This document shows positions 58,244 to 64,000 of a DNA stretch of 64,000 nucleotides, piece after piece. The stretch is from Rosa chinensis. Taxonomy: Eukaryota; Streptophyta; Magnoliopsida; Rosales; Rosaceae. Made by a program: the position numbers and the translations under genes. The first letter of the stretch is position 1; each line of letters opens with the position of its first letter. Below the pieces are notes generated by a model, which worked only from the letters and a program-made list of their open reading frames with translations, was not told the DNA's origin and did not search any database. Location of the stretch: contig NC_037092.1 of assembly GCF_002994745.2 (NCBI RefSeq), positions 24,949,001-25,013,000 on the forward strand. Reading direction: 5' to 3'.

Positions 58244-59270
58244 CATTTTAGTTCATATTTTTTTCTCTTTTGCGGTCGATCTCTACCAGAATTAATATAT
58301 GTAATTGTTGACAGGATTTAGGCTTTACGCCCCCCTTGTTGTATCTTCTTCTTCAACTAATAATATGAGTTTGAGGGCCTTACCGCCCCAGCTAGACTCC
58401 GTCTTCCAGCCCTAAGTTAAAAAAGTTTCATCTTATGGTTAACCATAACAATTAATGTCATTTGTTATCTGATCGAGATTACTTATCTCTCTGTAAGTAG
58501 CAATAGTTATAACTTATAGTTGTTCACTTTAAGTCTTAAAGTCAAATCAATCAACAATATTGATATCAACAAGTTGGATCTAACAAAAACATCAATTCCA
58601 ATAATGATCTAGCAATATTGAACCATTTCTATATTCAAATAGCTGGCCATTTACTGTATGGGATTTGCCATCACCAAATCCTCAAATGAAGAGTCTTCTA
58701 TGGGAGGTTGAAGTAGCCAGAAGAATTTGTAGGAGAGCAATTTCACTCTAAAGCCTAACCAAATTCCTCCTGGACAGGAGAATAATTCAACAAACATTAG
58801 GCCGAAACTGAAAAAAAATTATAAGAGCAGGAACACGAGAAGAGAAACAAAGTTGATGAAATGTTTGAAAAGCAACAAAGAAAATAGATCAAGGATGTGC
58901 AGGCACCTCTATCTCCCAAAAATACAGCTTTGTCAATAGCTGAACTTGAGATCGAATTTCTGAATGGGCTTATATGGAGAAGGGTGATGAAGCCTTGAAT
59001 GATGTAGGTTTGGGGGTTTCCACTGTACAGCTATGAAGAAACTAAGGACCTTTAACCTGTGACACTACTATAACCATCTTAGAATCTTCTTCACTCTGAT
59101 GTGTATGTATAGCCCTGTCACCTGTCTCACAACCCATTCTTAGCCTGGCTTTGAAACACGATATTTAGCAAGCGAAAGAGTAGTTTTGTCAAAATCCTCG
59201 TCAGTCACAATGGGTCCAATCGTCCAGAAAGATAAGAAATTATAATGGGAAGAATTATGTACTTGTTCCA
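58244..59270. other. Intergenic DNA between NAC and the MurA remnant
   Basis: NAC 3' untranslated region (possible polyadenylation around 58360), then AT-rich DNA with no gene seen. Confidence 0.5.
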
Positions 59271-60926
59271 CTAGGAAGAAGCAGGGGCCGTTAATCTTTT
59301 GATATCGGCTCCCAGCATATGAAGTTGTGTATCTACATTCTCATAACCACGGTCAATATGAGCAACACTGCTGATCTCAGTAGTACCTTATGCAGCCAAT
59401 GCAGCTAATACCAATGATATCCCACCTCTGAGGTCAGTTGCAGCAAGGCAGGAACCAGACAAACCACTGCCAGCAGAATGGAAACCATTAGCGCCATTTA
59501 GTTTCCAATTGAAAAAGGAGAGAAAACAGTAAGAAAATAAATAAAATTAAGAGAAATATTTTAAAGGATTTTGCATACCTTCTATTATCTTTCCCGAAAA
59601 CCAGAGCAGAGCTTGCACAGACTTGAATTTTTGCTCCAAGCTTCCGCAGTTCGTTTACTAGTATAAAGCAGGGAACATGTATGACAATAGGTCAATGCAA
59701 GTAGCGTCATTTGTAACAAATATTATCATCTTTCCAGACAGAAAAACAAAGAAGGAATGTCTATAAAAGAATACAGGGGATAAGAAGTATTTCCTCCTTG
59801 TACTCTTTTTTAAAACCATCAAAAACCAATTATAAAAGAAAAACTAGAGACAGTGTAAGGGTTTAGAACAAGACTCGACAACATAGATGTACACACCTTA
59901 ATGCCTCATTATGTGTGTTTATTATGTATGTATGCATGTACACAGACACAAACATGCATGGACACGTGCATACTATGTGGCTAATAAGATCATAAACCCT
60001 CAATGATCCACACCTTCATTAATTGAGAATCTGCATATATAATACAAATGCGAATGCACACAGTATATGCCACATACCATTTGCCATGCGCTTTTCAAAT
60101 ACAGACTCTTCTACAGGACTTAAACCATTGCACGTGGTTAGCAGGGCCATTGTTTGCGGTTGGAGATCTTTAGGAAACCAGGGAAATGGTCTTGTCTTAA
60201 CCTTAAAACCTCGCAAATTCTCACCACATTGAGACACTGCTGAAACTGAAGTAATAATGAAATATACCACAGCATGAAATTAAATTACCACAAGAGGCAG
60301 ATAAGCAGAGCAAACAAAATGGGAACCAAGCTATTTATGAAACAATTTAACATACTTCCAAGGTATCATGAGAGCATTGCCTTATTTTGCAACCAGCGGC
60401 CAAGAGTTTTTGCATCAGACAGGAAACTTGGGAAGGAATGACGGGTGAAATTGAAATGAATGAGCGAGCAATAGCTGCAGCAAGCAAAAACGTGCCTGCT
60501 TCAATACGATCAGGTGCAATAGTACATTTACAACCATGAAAATAAGATTTTCCCTTGATGACAAACTTTGTTGCTTCCTGCTCCTTCCACACAGGCCCCA
60601 CTTTTAGTCAGAAATCGAGCAAGATCAACCACTGGTTCCTGTGGTTAAATGTTGGCGAAAAGTCCGAAAACAGGTCACTTAATAAAATCCATTAGACAGC
60701 AAACAAAAACACTTGAACATTTTCCATTATCATCACAATCAGAAATCAAAACTTCAGAGAGATTCACTAATCATACTCTGGCAACACTGGACAGTATAGT
60801 TGTTCCATCAGCCATACATGCAGCCATCAGAAGGGTTTCTGTTGCCCTAACGCTAGGGTAATCAAGTTGGAAACTTCCCCCAACCAATCCTCTTCCATTT
60901 AATGCATATGCCTGAACTTTGCCATC
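59271..60926 (-). pseudogene. murA: MurA (UDP-GlcNAc 1-carboxyvinyltransferase) pseudogene, C-terminal half
   Basis: Five exon-like blocks on the minus strand: 60926-60777 (LDYPSVRATETLLMAACMADGTT), 60638-60356 (EPVVDLARFLTKSG, then TIAPDRIEAGTFLLAAAIAR), about 60237-60078 (TRPFPWFPKDLQPQTMALLT, VFEKRM), 59657-59579 (NELRKLGAKIQV) and 59466-59271 (LAATDLRGGISLVLAALAA, HIDRGYENVDTQLHMLGADI). Together they cover the C-terminal half of the enzyme that commits UDP-GlcNAc to peptidoglycan synthesis. The gene is broken. One extra base near 60565-60572 shifts the frame inside the second block (283 bp instead of a multiple of three), and a TAA at 59390-59388 replaces a codon before GTT. I find no exons for the N-terminal half up to 64000, including the segment with the catalytic Cys loop. 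Confidence 0.8.
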
Positions 60927-62640
60927 CTTGTGTATCACAGAAATTTACTTGATCAACTCATCTCACCATTCATAGATGATAGAACATGTAAATAGTTGAA
61001 TACCAATGCAATTGGCTGAACTTTACTATGGGTTAATCATAAAAACAAGTGTTACTGACTAAGGAAACATGCAAGTCATGTAGAATAACAGTCACTAACA
61101 TAAAAATTTGCCAAAGCTGCCATAGCTGAGATTAGCGATTTAATTTTGTACTTGTAACTGGTTTGCGGTAATTTAACAACATAAATGTGCTTACGTTATA
61201 CCTTCAACCTTAGATGGTATCTTAGTCTCTTTTCTAGACAAAAACTATATACAAGTGTAACTATAATTCATCATCTCACACGCCACATAAACCAGAGAGT
61301 TTAATTCACATGAACATTTAGCAAGTGGTCTCTCTTTTAAGAATGCACTAGTAGCACCCCATGGGCCATGTAATACGTAGCAAGTACAGTGTAATTGTGT
61401 AAGACATCAAAGATATATGAAATTAAAACCTTGGTGATTAAAAGAAGGCACTTTATCAATTCAAAACACAGAAGGGAAAATACAGAAATTATGTTAAATT
61501 TAGTGCGGCAACTCCCCATGGACCTCCTGAACTCCTGTGAAGGAGAAATTTTACTCCTTCATAGGAAGAAAGGAGTCTAATAGCCATATCGATTCACGAC
61601 TTAAATGTAATGAGCTTTGGAGAAAAAAAAAAAAAAAAAAAAAGAGCTTTTAACCCCAAATGTTTTGATCAATGGTATAATGAATATCAAAGCATCTAGC
61701 TGTTGCATCATCCAGTATCTAAACACTAATAAGAACATTTAGAACAGTGAACTCCAAGCACTACAAAAGTAGTTCCTGACAAAAAAGTTGAAAATTATTG
61801 AAGATGGTGGACACTCACTATATAAAATTGAAATGGTTCACAATGAGATATGCTTTTTGAGATGGTTAACAGAAAAAGATATGCTCCGTAGGATGGTTAT
61901 CGGAAAGAAAAATCATGAAAGGGTATGTTATCATCATAAGATTCATAACACATTTTGTCCCAATCTGCTGATTAATAAAGAAAATATGCTTTGCTTCGAG
62001 GGAAACACCTTCAAGAGATGAAATTTGTGACCTATCTACCACAGTAACACATGGTTTCATTCCTTACATGGGACTTGGGATATAAAAAGAAAGAAAAACA
62101 TAAAAAGAAATCACCCCTCCAGTTTGTTTCCTTTACTGACTCATCATATTATAAGCAAGGTACTGCTCGATCTGACAATGAAAAATACCTAAAATGGAAA
62201 TAGCTTGAACAACAGCATAACCATCCATAACAGTATTGAGTAAGTCGGTTCTAAATGTGCTATACTTCTACACAATGTAGTTAGAAAATCACACACCAGT
62301 GTCACCTCGCATATCATACTACATTACTACTCTTACCCCAATTCTTCAAAATAGTCCATCTAGTACCACTCCTAATAGTAGCACAAATTTTTGCAACATA
62401 ATCAAATTCAAGTCAACTAATTCAACATAATCACTTCCGTCTGCTTGCGTCCCTCCATCTGTCATCGTCCCTTCTCTTGATTTGAGAAGGGGTATTTATA
62501 ATGTCATTATCTCCCTCAATTTAGAATGCATTGATGACATAGCATTAATCACATTTCGTAAATATGTAATTAAATCAATCAGTTTTAATTTGTTGATTTA
62601 ATTATTTTTTATTTAAGGAATATGCCAATCAAATATGATT
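60927..62640. other. AT-rich DNA upstream of the MurA remnant
   Basis: No further MurA exons or other genes are recognised. A poly-A run lies at 61624-61643. Confidence 0.55.
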
Positions 62641-62700
62641 TGATTTAATGCTTGATTTCAATCAGAATTAAATAATTTAATTTGAATGATATTTGAATTT

Positions 62701-63046
62701 AATACTTGATTTCAATCAGAATTAAACAATTTAATTTTGATGCTTGATTTTCATCGAGATCAATCAGTTTAATATGATTGATCCGCTTTAAATGCTTAAC
62801 TCGAGCGATATTTGTATTTAATACTTGATTTCAATCAGAATTAAACAATTTAATTTTGATGCTTGATTTTCATCGAGATCAATAAGTTTAATATGATTGA
62901 TCCGCTTTAAATGCTTAACTCGAGCGATATTTGTATTTAATACTTGATTTCAATCAGAATTAAACAATTTAATTTTGATGCTTGATTTTCATCGAGATCA
63001 ATCAGTTTAATATGATTGATCCACTTTAAATGCTTAACTCGAGCAA
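62701..63046. repeat. 119-bp tandem repeat, about 2.9 copies
   Basis: Units begin AATACTTGATTTCAATCAGA at 62701, 62820 and 62939. The units are almost identical. A diverged partial unit precedes them (about 62640-62700). Confidence 0.93.
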
Positions 63047-63599
63047 CAACCAATCGGCGATAAATTGATGCTTCCACAATTGATGCTTCTGAGTCATTTA
63101 ATTGATGGATCACTTGTGTTTTGACATGTGTCATCCTAGAAGCTCCATAATTTTGGTGACGTACGAGCCACGTGTACCTTTTGTAGGACTCATGTGCCAA
63201 CTAAGCTTATTTAGTCAGAATTTCAAAGATTGACCGATTTATTTAATGAATTTTATTTTCATTTAATTTCTTGTGTCTACAGGTTAGATTACATCAAAAA
63301 TACTTTTTGGTTATTAAAACAAATTATTAATTATAAATATCAAGAGTTGAGATTATTCTATACTGTCGCTGCATAGAATTTTTTTTAAAATATATGTAGG
63401 TGTTTAATTTGATTGTAGGAAGTGATTAACCATCTATTTCAAATTCTCAATCAAACTAACAGATTTTGATGCCTCTCCACTTAAGCTCTTCTAATGCATG
63501 GTTGCTTTTATTATAGCTAATCATGATCTTAATCCATGATTACACTAAACACACCAATAGCAATATAAGAATTGCATTTGACACAGCTAACTATGTTAT
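63047..63599. other. AT-rich intergenic DNA
   Basis: No gene recognised. Confidence 0.5.
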
Positions 63600-63660
63600 T
63601 ATTGCCAACGACTTTTTTTTTTTTTGAGAATAATTATTGCCAACGACTTGGCTAGCTTGA

Positions 63661-63952
63661 GAGCAACTCCAACAGTTTCCCTATAATTTTTGTATTATAG
63701 AGAAGCAAAAGTCAAGCCTTTAGCCTATTTTTCTTCTCCAACTCCAACAGATTTCCTAGTTTACAGTAATCTATAAAATCTCCATATTCTTCTTTAAAAT
63801 TTTGGAGTTTGCTGTAAATATAGGGAATTTGGTTTTCTCTCTCCTCACTTTCAAAATAGAGATAGTTATAGGGAATCTGTTGGAGCAAAAGAGGCTTATT
63901 TTTCCCTAAAGTAGAGAAAAATCAAAATATAGGGAATCTGTTGGAGTTGCTC
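63661..63952. mobile_element. Tourist-like MITE (PIF/Harbinger), 292 bp
   Basis: Ends GAGCAACTCCAACAG and CTGTTGGAGTTGCTC are inverted. TGA at 63658-63660 and 63953-63955 is the 3-bp duplication. Its ends resemble the MITE at 24416 but the interior differs. Internal copies of AGGGAATCTGTTGGAG repeat part of the end. Confidence 0.85.
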
Positions 63953-64000
63953 TGAGATTTGGAAAAGTACCGGATGGCTTTTTTCTTCCAACTTGTTCAA

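Noticed and set aside
60927..62640. N-terminal MurA exons upstream
   Set aside because: I looked on the minus strand for the N-terminal GSKNAA-type and Cys-loop motifs and did not see them.

Overview
The window is nuclear DNA of a flowering plant, very probably a rosid eudicot. Introns are GT-AG, the intergenic DNA is AT-rich, and LTR retrotransposons, Mutator-like elements (MULEs), hAT and Tourist MITEs and a LINE-type retroposon are all present. The host genes are plant families: DJ-1/PfpI, RLCK, ABCG and NAC. I would guess Rosaceae, but nothing in the sequence proves it. I see no rRNA, tRNA, organellar or bacterial operon signal.

Region 1 (1-19,320) is a tandem duplication of a DJ1B-like gene with two DJ-1/PfpI domains. 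Two complete eight-exon copies lie at 3464-7389 and 14737-18463. Three versions of the 3' flank (about 500-1086, 7940-8145 and 19070-19326) show that the array has, or had, a further copy to the left. Each spacer has its own insertions, so each spacer serves as an empty-site control for the others. These controls give exact target-site duplications: a 329-bp MULE-type MITE (618-946), a MULE carrying a phosphoglycerate-dehydrogenase-like fragment (1087-2929 and 8146-11534, empty at 19280-19288), a putative solo LTR nested in the second MULE copy (9102-10689) and another putative solo LTR (11699-14377).

Region 2 (19,320-31,510) is a transposon-rich interval with no intact host gene. It holds a decayed antisense Ty1/copia element, a MULE with a captured 5' gene end, a Tourist MITE, a LINE-like retroposon with a nested hAT MITE, and two Pack-MULE candidates. 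One of these carries an unidentified membrane-protein reading frame. The other carries a fragment resembling the N-terminus of MEKK1.

Region 3 (31,690-38,750) holds two ordinary genes in convergent orientation: a CRPK1-like cytoplasmic receptor kinase (+) and an intronless ABCG10-like half transporter (-). As I recall the Arabidopsis map, ABCG10 and DJ1B are adjacent there (At1g53270/At1g53280), so the layout looks like conserved microsynteny stretched by transposons.

Region 4 (40,638-54,054) is a MULE split by a 12-kb, nearly full-length Ty3/gypsy element of the Tat type (41108-53175, TSD CTAAT). The gypsy element has gag, a pol with two RNase H domains, a three-exon gene on the opposite strand and a 59-bp tandem array with higher-order structure before the 3' LTR. 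A single in-frame TAG separates gag from the rest of the polyprotein frame.

Region 5 (54,060-64,000) holds an LTR fragment, a hAT element, an intronless divergent NAC gene, and a 5'-truncated MurA (UDP-GlcNAc enolpyruvyl transferase) pseudogene with a frameshift and a stop. It ends with a 119-bp tandem repeat and a Tourist MITE.
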